Positions 18,273 through 26,146 of a stretch of DNA of 64,000 nucleotides are shown piece after piece (positions within the stretch are counted from its first letter, which is position 1; each line of letters begins with the position of its first letter). The notes under the pieces are model-generated. The model was not told where the DNA came from and made no database searches. It saw only the letters and a list, made by a program, of their open reading frames with translations. A program made the position numbers and the translations under genes. The DNA is from an uncultured Collinsella sp. Its GTDB lineage: Bacteria > Actinomycetota > Coriobacteriia > Coriobacteriales > Coriobacteriaceae. The stretch spans positions 115,374 through 179,373 of the forward strand of contig CATYZK010000002.1 of NCBI GenBank assembly GCA_958415665.1, given 5' to 3'.

Positions 18273-18539
18273 ATGGACGCTAAGCAGCTCGAGGAGATGA
18301 TGGGATTTGCTCCCGGAGAGCTGGAAAAGGCAGCAGAGGCATACGAAAAAGATGAGTGGCCAAAGGGCCGCACCATCAAGTTAGGGAGGCCGCCGATCTC
18401 CGATGAGCCGAGCGTTGTTTTGTCGGCACGTGTGGGTGAATCGGTTCTTGAGGCGTTTGACGCAAAGGCAAAGCGTCATGGGCAGACACGCACAGAGCGG
18501 ATCAGGGAGCTCATTACGCTCGATGCAATGATTGCCTAG
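18273..18539 (+). CDS. Putative ribbon-helix-helix antitoxin
   Basis: An 88-residue protein. An acidic N-terminal half (MDAKQLEEMMGFAPGELEKA, then YEKDEWPKG) is followed by GRPPISDEPSVVLSARVGES and VLEAFDAKAKRHGQTRTERI, a C-terminal ribbon-helix-helix of the CopG/MetJ type. Antitoxins usually neutralise with one part and bind DNA with the other; here the N-terminal part would do the first. The ribosome site ATAGGAGG is strong. It is the last gene of the islet and its stop abuts the right-hand copy of the composite repeat. Confidence 0.65.
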   Translation: MDAKQLEEMMGFAPGELEKAAEAYEKDEWPKGRTIKLGRPPISDEPSVVLSARVGESVLEAFDAKAKRHGQTRTERIRELITLDAMIA

Positions 18540-18541
18540 TC

Positions 18542-18689
18542 CCCCGCCGAACCCAAACGTGTATGTCAGCATCCAAAGTCGACATTTTTCGACATCTTAG
18601 GATGCTGGCGTACAGCTTTTTGCGTGGGTCCCTCACAACCGCTCATTGGGGACGTACTTAAATGAATAGTCGTTAAAGAACGTCCCCAA
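18542..18689. repeat. Composite repeat, right flank of the DUF1016/TA islet
   Basis: The second copy of the 16270 element, followed here by a complete TTGGGGACGT palindrome (18646-18689). Differences from the left copy are scattered single bases and a one-base shorter T-run. The direct-repeat arrangement brackets the three-gene islet. Confidence 0.85.
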
Positions 18690-18713
18690 CGGCTACCCGA
18701 TGACACGGCGATC

Positions 18714-19760
18714 CTATTCCTCGATCTCTTTCCAGCACTGAGGATCGGCTTCATACATATCGCCTGTGTAACCATACGTCACAGCGGGGCAGCCGCGGCA
18801 CCAGCCAAAAAGTTCGCATTTGGAGCACTTCTTGAACTTTTTAAAGTCGCGCTTGGCTTCCATTTGCGGAGAGAAGAAGGGCTCCTCCAGCGAGTTTTCG
18901 GCAACGTTGCCCACCTTGCTCTCCATGCGGCGACATGCATAGACATCGCCCGTAGGCAGCACCGTCATATGGCCCGTACCGCAGTGGCAGCCGTCATAGA
19001 TCATGCCGGGCTTGGCATCCTCAGGAATGGTGAACTTACCCTGCTCCCACAAAAGCAGCGTCCACAAGTGGTCCTTGAGCTGGAAGAACGTCTTGCAGCC
19101 CGCCGCCTGATGGAACTCCATACGCTCCTGTGCGGCCAGCAGCACATCGCGATACTCCAGCGGTTCCAAATGGAACTCGTCACGCTTTTGGCCCGACGTG
19201 GGGCAGTAGCGCCCAAAGGCGAACACGTCGACCTCGAGGCTTGCCACCAGATCGATGAGCTGCGGCAACTCGGCGGCATTCATGCTCGATACCGTGTTCA
19301 TAACGGCAACCCAGATACCCGCGCGCTTAAGGCACCCAATCGCACGCAAGGTCTCGACAAACGAGCCGGGCTTACGGAAGTAATCGTGCGTTTTCTCGAG
19401 TCCATCGAGCGAGAGCTGGTATTTGCGACAACCCAGCTCTTTCATGCGAACACAGACCTCGTCGGTCAGATGGAACGGATTGCCCATTACGCACCACATG
19501 AAACCGCGCTCGTGCAAGAGCTCGGCAAGGCGCCAAAAATCGGGATGAAGAATGGGGTCGCCACCTGTAACGTAAAAGTACGGCTGACGACCGATGCGCT
19601 CGCAAAGCGCCTGGGCCTGATCGACGACCTGGACCATTTGCTCCCACGGCATGCGCTTAAAACCGGCGCAGGCACCGTTGGCAAAGATATAGCAATGTTT
19701 GCAGCGCTGATCGCATTCATCTGTAATATGCCATTGGAAGGCAAACGCAGGCTTTTGCAT
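18714..19760 (-). CDS. Radical SAM/SPASM protein of an ACGX peptide system
   Basis: A 348-residue radical SAM enzyme. The [4Fe-4S]-SAM site is C16-D-Q-R-C20-K-H-C23. The GGDPILHPDF motif (GGEP-like) and a full barrel follow. The C-terminal SPASM domain has CHCGTGHMTVLPTGDVYACR and then CSKCELFGWCRGC with a last Cys in PQCW. SPASM enzymes modify ribosomal peptides at the side chain or backbone. Upstream on the same strand lie a flavin/ferredoxin protein and a 44-residue peptide with repeated ACGX units, the hallmark of the ACGX system. The start at 19760 (MQKPAFAF) has AAGGGAG before it. Confidence 0.9.
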   Translation of the reverse strand: MQKPAFAFQWHITDECDQRCKHCYIFANGACAGFKRMPWEQMVQVVDQAQALCERIGRQPYFYVTGGDPILHPDFWRLAELLHERGFMWCVMGNPFHLTDEVCVRMKELGCRKYQLSLDGLEKTHDYFRKPGSFVETLRAIGCLKRAGIWVAVMNTVSSMNAAELPQLIDLVASLEVDVFAFGRYCPTSGQKRDEFHLEPLEYRDVLLAAQERMEFHQAAGCKTFFQLKDHLWTLLLWEQGKFTIPEDAKPGMIYDGCHCGTGHMTVLPTGDVYACRRMESKVGNVAENSLEEPFFSPQMEAKRDFKKFKKCSKCELFGWCRGCPAVTYGYTGDMYEADPQCWKEIEE

Positions 19761-19806
19761 CGTGGGACTCCCTTGGTCGATGTTGAAACTGATGGCGGTA
19801 TTTGGG

Positions 19807-20427
19807 CTACAGGCGCGCAACGGCGCCGACGGGGCAATTCTCGGCACAGGCACCGCAATGCAGGCAGTGCTCGGGCTCTATGCGATACGAGTCTCCCGGC
19901 TCGATGCACTTCTGCGGGCAGTGCTCAAGGCAGGTGCCGCAACCGATACACGCATCGGCATCGATGCAGAAGCCCTTGGCGGGCGCAGGTGCCATGCTCT
20001 CGCCCAAGGTAAAGACCGCGCGCTCGATGGGATGAACTCCCAGGTTAAAGTAGTCGAGCACTATGTTCTCGACCTTAAAGATAATGTTGATCTCGCGCGT
20101 ATCACCGGGATAAACGTTAGCAAGATACGGCTGCTCGGCGTAAATCACGTCGCGCCAGTGAACTTGCTCGGAATCCGAGACGGGGGTGGCAACGCCGGAC
20201 ATGCGGATCATCTCGTTAAACCGCGTGTGAACGAGCGTTTGGACACGCCCATCGGCCATAAGCTGACGAGCCATCTCCTTGCCACGCGCCGTGAGAAAGT
20301 AGATAGCACGGGGCTCGTAATGGACAGCGCTCACGCAGCGAATTTGCGGTGCGCCACTTTCGTCCACGGTTGCCAGAGAGAGCGTCCCGGCAAGCTGCAT
20401 CTTTTTGAGGCAAGTCTGAGCATCCAT
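19807..20427 (-). CDS. PNPOx-like flavoprotein fused to two [4Fe-4S] ferredoxin motifs
   Basis: A 206-residue protein. Residues 1-140 are a split-barrel FMN-binding domain (LSLATVDESGAPQIRCVSAV, then IYFLTARGKEMARQL). Residues 150-206 hold two ferredoxin motifs, CIGCGTCLEHCPQKC and CLHCGACAENCP. It probably passes electrons between a flavin and iron-sulfur clusters. Lying between the peptide gene and the radical SAM gene, it may reduce the radical SAM cluster or process the peptide's cysteines. The gap to the peptide gene is about 25 bases and that to the radical SAM gene about 46, consistent with one operon. Confidence 0.85.
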   Translation of the reverse strand: MDAQTCLKKMQLAGTLSLATVDESGAPQIRCVSAVHYEPRAIYFLTARGKEMARQLMADGRVQTLVHTRFNEMIRMSGVATPVSDSEQVHWRDVIYAEQPYLANVYPGDTREINIIFKVENIVLDYFNLGVHPIERAVFTLGESMAPAPAKGFCIDADACIGCGTCLEHCPQKCIEPGDSYRIEPEHCLHCGACAENCPVGAVARL

Positions 20428-20451
20428 TACGAGCCCCTTCCTAGCGATTGC

Positions 20452-20586
20452 TTACTGAGCGTCGGCAGCGCCGCAAGCGGTGCCGCAGGCCGGAGCGGCC
20501 TTGGGGTCGGCGGAGCCGCAGGCGGGCGCGGGGTCGGCAGTGCCGCAAGAGGCGAAGGCGGCGACGTTCTCGAGATTCTCGGACAT
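20452..20586 (-). CDS. ACGX-repeat precursor peptide
   Basis: A 44-residue peptide with a leader-like N-terminus (MSENLENVAAFA) and a C-terminal core. The core carries four Cys-Gly units: SCGT (Cys14), ACGS (Cys23), ACGT (Cys34) and ACGA (Cys38), spaced by Ala/Asp/Pro. It begins a three-gene operon with the flavin/ferredoxin protein and the radical SAM/SPASM enzyme. The repeats are the ACGX motif for which the radical SAM system is named; the maturation product is not known to me. The start has a strong GAAAGGAAA site. It is short but well supported by context. Confidence 0.88.
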   Translation of the reverse strand: MSENLENVAAFASCGTADPAPACGSADPKAAPACGTACGAADAQ

Positions 20587-20710
20587 GGCATTTCCTTTCG
20601 ATTGGGAGGGCGGCTGGGCGAAGCCGCCTTGGACATAGACGCTTTTGCGCCTAAGCACATCATGCGGGGAATGCACCTCGCCCAAAAGAAGGCACTAATC
20701 TATTAGCCAA

Positions 20711-20724
20711 TTACCTAAAGGTAA
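20711..20724. promoter_or_regulatory. Palindromic operator, probably for HxlR
   Basis: TTACC-TAAA-GGTAA is a perfect 14-base palindrome in the region between the divergent ACGX operon and the HxlR gene. HxlR regulators bind short palindromes at such positions. Confidence 0.55.
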
Positions 20725-20786
20725 GTAATAGCCACAAGCGGCAGCGGCTGCAATAATGAAAGCAACCTACCGATTGTGAGGTCGCC

Positions 20787-21119
20787 ATGCTCACCAAAGA
20801 AGAACTGCCCCCTTGCCCCGTCGCCACGTGTTTTCAACTCTTTGGCAACAAGTGGAAGATCTATATCATCCAGCAGCTCATTGAGCGGCCATTGGGCTTC
20901 AATGCGCTGCACCGCGCTATCCCCGGCATCAGCCAAAAGGTGCTCTCGTCCAACCTTAAGGAAATGGATACCGCGGGGCTTATCACGCGCACCGTTATTC
21001 CCGAAACGCCCATTCGCACCGAATACGCACTCAGTGAGCTGGGTCAAAGTCTTATGCCCATCATCGATTCCCTAGTGGAGTGGGGCACCGACTATCAACA
21101 GCTCGTGCGAAACGCCTAA
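20787..21119 (+). CDS. HxlR-family transcriptional regulator
   Basis: A 110-residue winged-helix protein with the HxlR pattern: CPVATCFQLFGNKWKIYIIQ, then RPLGFNALHRAIPGISQKVL, and a wing ending RTEYALSELGQSLMPII. The conserved early Cys (PPCPV) in such proteins can act as a redox or electrophile switch. It is divergent from the ACGX operon, separated by a palindromic operator, so it likely controls that operon. Length is normal. Confidence 0.9.
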   Translation: MLTKEELPPCPVATCFQLFGNKWKIYIIQQLIERPLGFNALHRAIPGISQKVLSSNLKEMDTAGLITRTVIPETPIRTEYALSELGQSLMPIIDSLVEWGTDYQQLVRNA

Positions 21120-21142
21120 CAGCCGCGCACTCTTGCAAATTG

Positions 21143-21182
21143 AGCGCCGTGGGGCATACCACTCCACGGCGCTTACCTTTTT
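21143..21182 (+). terminator. Terminator after HxlR gene
   Basis: AGCGCCGTGG (21143-21152) pairs with CCACGGCGCT (21164-21173) and is followed by TACCTTTTT, a good rho-independent terminator for the HxlR gene. Confidence 0.8.
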
Positions 21183-21260
21183 GTGCCTTCTTTTTCAGAA
21201 ACAAGCCAGGCTGCACACTACTGTCAAACACGCCCGACTCAATTGGACAGGAGGCCAGCC

Positions 21261-22046
21261 ATGAATCAAGCCGAACGTCGCGTTTGGCTCATCAATGCGC
21301 TGCTCAACGAGCGGCAAGACGGGCGCGACATTGTCGTTCCCGCCGGAGCCAGTGAGCAGCGCGATTTGCTCAGGGCCCTTATGAACGTGCGCCCGCCCGA
21401 GGCGCTTGCTGCCGAGACGCTCGACATACAAGACGCCTACTTGCAGCAACGCCTTCTTGAACGCGGCGGGGCAACCGACGCCGGCACCCTCCCCTACCGC
21501 GATCGCGCTGCCATCTGGCGCGGCGACATTACGCTGCTTAAGGCCGACGCCATCGTCAATGCCGCCAACAGTCAGATGCTCGGCTGCTTTGTGCCAGGGC
21601 ATCGCTGCATCGACAATGCCATCCACACCTACGCCGGCATGCAGTTACGTCTGGCGTGCGCCAATCTCATGGACGAACAGGGGCACGAGGAACCGACGGC
21701 ACACGTCAAAGCCACACCGGCGTTCAATCTGCCCAGCAGCTACGTTTTCCACACCGTCGGCCCCATCGTGCCAAGCCATAAGCCTGGCCCGCGTGAGGAA
21801 TTGCTGCTACGCCGCTGCTACACCAGCTGCCTGGAAGAAGCGACACGCCGAGGACTCGGCACGCTTGCATTCTGCTGCATCTCGACGGGCGTGTTTGGTT
21901 ATCCGCAAGATGCCGCCGCGCGCGTGGCCATCGATACCGTTCGTCATCATCTAGACCATAACGACCCCAACCTTAAGGTGATCTTCAATGTTTTTCTCGC
22001 GTCTGACGAGGCAATCTACCGCAGCCTTCTCCAAACAAATCGATAA
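21261..22046 (+). CDS. Zinc-containing macrodomain protein (protein-ADP-ribose hydrolase)
   Basis: A 261-residue macrodomain of the Zn-Macro class. The ADP-ribose loop DAIVNAANSQMLGCFVPGH is followed by RCIDNAIH; in this class Cys, His and Cys of GCF.P.HxCIDN hold the zinc. The second loop is STGVFGYPQDAAARVA. An N-terminal extension of about 90 residues is typical of such proteins. In known bacteria this gene is paired with a class M sirtuin and removes the ADP-ribose that the sirtuin attaches. Here the two genes overlap by 59 bases. GACAGGAGG precedes the ATG. Confidence 0.9.
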   Translation: MNQAERRVWLINALLNERQDGRDIVVPAGASEQRDLLRALMNVRPPEALAAETLDIQDAYLQQRLLERGGATDAGTLPYRDRAAIWRGDITLLKADAIVNAANSQMLGCFVPGHRCIDNAIHTYAGMQLRLACANLMDEQGHEEPTAHVKATPAFNLPSSYVFHTVGPIVPSHKPGPREELLLRRCYTSCLEEATRRGLGTLAFCCISTGVFGYPQDAAARVAIDTVRHHLDHNDPNLKVIFNVFLASDEAIYRSLLQTNR

Positions 22047-22872
22047 GCTCCGAGTCGCACTCGATGCATCTGATGCCGTGGTAATCGGTGCGGGAGCAGG
22101 ACTCTCGACCGCCGCCGGATACACCTATTCGGGCGAGCGATTCGACGAGCTCTTTGGCGACTTTGCCGCACGCTACGGCTTTACCGATATGTATTCCGGC
22201 GGTTTCTATCCCTATGATTTGCTCGAGGAGTACTGGGCGTTTTGGAGCCGCTACATCATGTGCAACCGATACGATCCCGTACCGACGCCGCTCTACGAAC
22301 AGCTCTTGAGCATAGTGCGCGACCGCGACTACTTTGTGCTGACCACAAACGTGGACCATTGTTTCCAGCGCGCCGGCTTTGACAAGCAGCGACTCTTCTA
22401 CACGCAGGGAGACTACGGCCTGTTCCAGTGCAGCAAGCCCTGCTGCCAGGAGACATGGGACAACGAAGAGCTCGTACGCCATATGGTCGCCGACCAACAG
22501 GACCTGCGTATCCCGTCTTCGCTTGTGCCCCACTGCCCTCACTGTGGCGCCCCGCTTACGATGAACCTGCGCGCCGACGATACGTTTGTCCAGGACAAGG
22601 GCTGGTACGCTGCCGCCGATCGCTACCAGGATTTCCTGCGCCGCCACAACAACATGCGCGTTCTGTTCTTGGAACTCGGCGTAGGCGGCAACACGCCCGT
22701 CATCATCAAGTATCCGTTTTGGCAGACGACGGCCAAAAACGAGCGCGCCACGTACGCGTGCGTTAACCTTGGCGAGGCAGTCGCTCCGACAGAAATCGCC
22801 AATCGCAGCATTCTGATCGACGCCGGTGCCGAGCGCGTAATAGAAGCACTTGCCGTCCAGGCCGTCAGATAG
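21988..22872 (+). CDS. Class M sirtuin (SirTM), probable protein ADP-ribosyltransferase
   Basis: A 294-residue Sir2-fold protein. VIGAGAGLSTAAGYTYSG binds NAD and TTNVDHCFQRAG follows. The segment TQGDYGLFQC stands where ordinary sirtuins carry the catalytic HG, so Gln replaces His as in class M enzymes that transfer ADP-ribose rather than deacetylate. Cysteines in CSKPCCQ and CPHCGAPL can hold zinc. In the known systems it modifies a lipoylated GcvH-like protein (GcvH-L), with a ligase LplA2. Neither is in this window, so the target is unknown. It overlaps the macrodomain gene. The start is the least certain point. Confidence 0.88.
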   Translation: MFFSRLTRQSTAAFSKQIDKLRVALDASDAVVIGAGAGLSTAAGYTYSGERFDELFGDFAARYGFTDMYSGGFYPYDLLEEYWAFWSRYIMCNRYDPVPTPLYEQLLSIVRDRDYFVLTTNVDHCFQRAGFDKQRLFYTQGDYGLFQCSKPCCQETWDNEELVRHMVADQQDLRIPSSLVPHCPHCGAPLTMNLRADDTFVQDKGWYAAADRYQDFLRRHNNMRVLFLELGVGGNTPVIIKYPFWQTTAKNERATYACVNLGEAVAPTEIANRSILIDAGAERVIEALAVQAVR

Positions 22873-22882
22873 CGATGACTAG

Positions 22883-23845
22883 TTAGCCGTGGAATCGGGC
22901 TGTGGGCGCGAGCGGTTGCTCGTGGAAGACGCGGTCGACGGCGGCGCGATATTCGTCGACCTTCTTGGTCTTGCGCACAAGCTTGTGGACGGTAGCGGGA
23001 TCAGCGAAAGCGCACTTGGCGTAGAACCACCATTCCTTCATGCGAAAGACTGCGTTGCCGCCAATCTCTTCTGCATAGGCCGCAAACAACGTGTCGTGGA
23101 AACGCTGCAGCTCGGCGGCCGTGGCAGCAGGGCCGCCCTTGACCATGCGGGCAAGCGCAGGGTTCGCGAGCAAACCGCGCCCCAGCATCACGTGGCGCGT
23201 GCCGGGATAGGCAGCCATCAGCGCGTTCATGTCCTCAAGGTCAAAAATGTCGCCGTTATAGGCAACCGGGAACGGCGCCCGCTCCAGCGTCTCGCCGTAG
23301 AACTCCTGACGCGGCGAGCCCGTATACCGATCCTTCTGCACGCGCGGGTGCACGATGAGCTCTGCCAACGGCATACGGCAATAGAGGTCGAGCACACGCT
23401 CGTACTCGTCATCGTTCTCTAGCCCCAGCCTGGTCTTTACCGACACCGGCAACGGAGAGCGCTCGCACACGTCGCTCAAGAACACCTCGAGCTCATCCAA
23501 GTTACGCAAGAAGCCCGAGCCCTTGCCCTTGGCGACGACCGTTCCCGAGGGACAACCCAAGTTGAGGTTGACCTCGCGGTAACCCATGTCGGCAAGCACC
23601 CGAGCCGCCCATACGAACTCGTCCGCTTTTTTGGACATAAGCTGGGGCACCACGTTGAGCCCCTGATTGTTGGCCGGATCGATTTCCTTAAACGCCTTAC
23701 CGCCAAAGCGATTGCCCACCCGCGGCGGCGGCAAAAACGGCGTGTAGCAGCAGTCGAGCGCGCCAAAGCACTCCGCATGCACGCGACGGAACACGTGCCC
23801 GGTGATCCCCTCCATGGGGGCCAGCGATAGAATCATCAACATCAA
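22883..23845 (-). CDS. tRNA-dihydrouridine synthase family protein
   Basis: A 320-residue FMN-dependent dihydrouridine synthase. LAPMEGITGHVFRR is the N-terminal FMN segment. LNLGCPSGTVVAKGKGSGFL holds the catalytic Cys in the NxGCP motif, VSVKTRLGL follows, and VAYNGDIF and HVMLGRGLLANP close the barrel. It reduces specific uridines in tRNA to dihydrouridine with NADPH. Which of DusA, DusB or DusC it corresponds to is unclear. The start is uncertain (two further in-frame Met codons within four residues). The gene is preceded by a 31-bp palindrome and the LysR gene, both on the same strand. Confidence 0.9.
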   Translation of the reverse strand: MMLMILSLAPMEGITGHVFRRVHAECFGALDCCYTPFLPPPRVGNRFGGKAFKEIDPANNQGLNVVPQLMSKKADEFVWAARVLADMGYREVNLNLGCPSGTVVAKGKGSGFLRNLDELEVFLSDVCERSPLPVSVKTRLGLENDDEYERVLDLYCRMPLAELIVHPRVQKDRYTGSPRQEFYGETLERAPFPVAYNGDIFDLEDMNALMAAYPGTRHVMLGRGLLANPALARMVKGGPAATAAELQRFHDTLFAAYAEEIGGNAVFRMKEWWFYAKCAFADPATVHKLVRKTKKVDEYRAAVDRVFHEQPLAPTARFHG

Positions 23846-23856
23846 CTTTCAGATCA

Positions 23857-23887
23857 ATGTGACAAAGGGACTGTCCCTTTGTCACAT
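23857..23887. repeat. 31-bp perfect palindrome, copy 1
   Basis: Fifteen-base arms ATGTGACAAAGGGAC and GTCCCTTTGTCACAT around a single T. It is perfectly palindromic. The TGA stop codon of the LysR gene (23882-23884) is inside the right arm. The same sequence occurs at 30579-30609 and, with A at the centre, at 34042-34072; a half copy is at 29239-29251. Confidence 0.95.
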
Positions 23888-24760
23888 GTTCAGACGGTTC
23901 AGCAGCTCTTCGCAGGCGCGCGAGCGCAGGCGGTACTTTTTCCATACCAAGAAAGACGCGATCTCGATAGCCGGCTCGAGCGGTACAAATCGTATATCAG
24001 AACTCGCATCAACTTGCAGCAGATGGTCGATGCCCATGGCGCACGCCACCCCCGAGCGGATGAGATGTGATGCGTTGCCAATCAGGTCAAAATGCCCCAC
24101 TACGTTGAGCGCTTCGGGGTCGAGCGTCCCGTCCGACCACGTCACCAGGTCGATTGCCTTGTTCGACGTGCGCGAACTCAGCAACAGCGGCATCGCCGCC
24201 AGATCTGCAGGGGTCAGCGCGTCGAGTGACCCCCACGGCCCATCGCTCGCCACGGCAACGCCCACGCGGTCGGCCTGCGGCATACGAATCCACTCGTATT
24301 TGTCTAGGTTGACCGGCTCCAGTAGCAGGGCAAAGTCCAGTAGGCCTCGCTCCAAACGCTCCTCGGCAGCGTCGGCATTGCCCGTGTAGAGCTCAATCGT
24401 CACGGCGGGATAATCGCAGTGCAACCCGGCAAACGTATCCAACACATAGCGCATGGCCTGCGTTTCTCCCGCGCCGATGCGTATATTGCCGGCGATGCCG
24501 AGCTCTTGGTCACTCATCTCGGATTCGGTCTGCTCCACCAACGCCAGAATTTCCTCGGCGCGCTGACGCAGACGCATTCCGTCCCCGGTAAGCACACATG
24601 ACCGATTGGTCCGCTCAAACAGCTCGACACCCAGCTCGCGCTCCAAGTCGGCAATTTGGCGCGATAACGTAGGCTGCGTCACATGCAGCACGTTGGCCGC
24701 CTCGGTCATGTTTTCCTCGCGCGCCACCGCCAAGAAGTAGCGCAACGTTCGCAGTTCCAT
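23882..24760 (-). CDS. LysR-family transcriptional regulator
   Basis: A 292-residue LysR regulator. The winged helix is MELRTLRYFLAVAREENMTE, then HVTQPTLSRQIADLERELG; the rest is a periplasmic-binding-like effector domain (IRIGAGETQAMRYV). It is divergent from the aldo/keto reductase cluster at 24900 and probably controls it. The start at 24760 has GGAGG at good spacing. The last codon and stop lie within a 31-bp palindrome, suggesting that the repeat replaced or trimmed the original end. It is closely similar in its N-terminal part to the second LysR at 54386. Confidence 0.9.
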   Translation of the reverse strand: MELRTLRYFLAVAREENMTEAANVLHVTQPTLSRQIADLERELGVELFERTNRSCVLTGDGMRLRQRAEEILALVEQTESEMSDQELGIAGNIRIGAGETQAMRYVLDTFAGLHCDYPAVTIELYTGNADAAEERLERGLLDFALLLEPVNLDKYEWIRMPQADRVGVAVASDGPWGSLDALTPADLAAMPLLLSSRTSNKAIDLVTWSDGTLDPEALNVVGHFDLIGNASHLIRSGVACAMGIDHLLQVDASSDIRFVPLEPAIEIASFLVWKKYRLRSRACEELLNRLNM

Positions 24761-24899
24761 CGCAGCCTCCAAATCCGCTCGTTCGTCTCAGCAGTTTATC
24801 ATTCGTATTCCGTATATCTAGTTAGTCTTTATAGGTAATATACATTCCCAACTCACCGGCATACGCTATAGCCATCCCCTAGAGAAGATGGAGAGCGTT

Positions 24900-25919
24900 A
24901 TGCAATACACCACCCTCGGACATTCCAATATCAAGATTTCCAAACTCTGCCTGGGTGGCATGAGCTTTGGTGAGGCCAGCCCCGATTTCCACCAATGGAC
25001 CATCGGGCCCGACGAGACCCGCGCCGTCATCAAGCGCGCGATCGACGCCGGCGTGAACTTTATCGACACCGCCAACTGCTACAGCTTTGGCACGAGCGAG
25101 GAGTACATTGGCGCCGCACTGCGCGAGCTGGGTATCGTGCGCGAGAACATCGTGCTTGCCAGCAAGGTGCACTTTAACGAAGGTGGCCTTTCCGCCGCGG
25201 CCATCAAGCGTGAGATCGAAGGCTCGCTCAAGCGTCTGGGCACCGACTATCTGGACCTCTACATCATCCACCGCTTTGATTACGACGTGCCCATAGAGGA
25301 GACCATGGAGGCGCTCGACAGCTTGGTTCGCGAGGGCAAGGTCCGCGCGCTCGGCGCCAGCGCCATGTACGCCTACCAGCTGCATAACCTGCAGGTTATT
25401 GCCGAGCAAAACGGCTGGACCAAGTTCACGAGCATGCAGTGCCATTACAACCTGCTCTACCGCGAGGACGAGCGCGAGATGATCCCCGTGTGCCGCCAGT
25501 ACGACATGGCCATCACGCCGTACAGCCCCATGGCGTCCGGCCACCTGTGCCGCCCCACGTGGGAGAGCACCAGCACCCGTGGCACCACCGACAAGACCAT
25601 GGTCAACAAGTACGACCACGACCGCGCCATCGACATGCCCATCGTTGAGCGCGTGGCCAAGGTCGCAGCCGACCACGGTGTGCCGATGTCTCAAGTAGCG
25701 CTCGCATGGCACTGGGCGCGCGGCGTCGAGGCCCCCATTGTGGGCTGCTCCAAGCCGGAGCGCGTCGATGACGCTGTGGCAGCGCTCGACCTGACCCTCT
25801 CCCCCGCCGAGGTCGACTTCCTCGAGGAGCTCTACCAGCCTCATGCGCTCGTGGGGCCCAAGGGTCGCCCGGGCGAGAAGGCACTCGCCGGCACCACCAA
25901 GGTCAAAACAAGCCGCTAG
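24900..25919 (+). CDS. Aldo/keto reductase
   Basis: A 339-residue NADPH-dependent (alpha/beta)8 oxidoreductase. MQYTTLGHSNIKISKLCLGG is followed by DAGVNFIDTANCYSFGTSEE (catalytic Asp and Tyr), LASKVHFNEGG (Lys region), YLDLYIIHRFD (His) and ASAMYAYQL. The C-terminal VQ-like region VPMSQVALAWHWARG and PIVGCSKPE bind the cofactor. Best resembles the 2,5-didehydrogluconate/YajO-type AKR group. GGAGAG precedes the ATG at 24900; the upstream ATG at 24888 would overlap that site. First gene of a cluster divergent from LysR. Confidence 0.92.
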   Translation: MQYTTLGHSNIKISKLCLGGMSFGEASPDFHQWTIGPDETRAVIKRAIDAGVNFIDTANCYSFGTSEEYIGAALRELGIVRENIVLASKVHFNEGGLSAAAIKREIEGSLKRLGTDYLDLYIIHRFDYDVPIEETMEALDSLVREGKVRALGASAMYAYQLHNLQVIAEQNGWTKFTSMQCHYNLLYREDEREMIPVCRQYDMAITPYSPMASGHLCRPTWESTSTRGTTDKTMVNKYDHDRAIDMPIVERVAKVAADHGVPMSQVALAWHWARGVEAPIVGCSKPERVDDAVAALDLTLSPAEVDFLEELYQPHALVGPKGRPGEKALAGTTKVKTSR

Positions 25920-25927
25920 GCCGCGCA

Positions 25928-26143
25928 ATGGACGAAAAAACCATCGCCAACCTACGTGACGCCGGCTGCTGCGACGCACTCATCGACGAGCTTTCGGAGC
26001 TGCCGAGCACCTGCGCCCGCATCTGCCGCCTTAAGACCTACCGGCACGACCTGCTCGACCGCGTCCACGCCGAGCAGCGCAAACTCGAAATCCTCGATTA
26101 CCTCATTCACGTATTGCAAGAAGAATGCAGAGCAAAGGAGTAA
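25928..26143 (+). CDS. Small hypothetical protein
   Basis: A 71-residue, probably helical protein with an N-terminal MDEKTIANLRDAGCCDALID, a CxRICRLKTYRHDLLDRVH middle part and a charged C-terminus. It has no transmembrane segment. It lies between an aldo/keto reductase and a CMD-cupin gene with 8- and 3-base gaps, so it is cotranscribed. Similar short proteins accompany AKR genes in related bacteria; its role is unknown. Its size and two adjacent Cys make a small regulatory or chaperone role possible, but nothing confirms it. Confidence 0.7.
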   Translation: MDEKTIANLRDAGCCDALIDELSELPSTCARICRLKTYRHDLLDRVHAEQRKLEILDYLIHVLQEECRAKE

Positions 26144-26146
26144 ACC

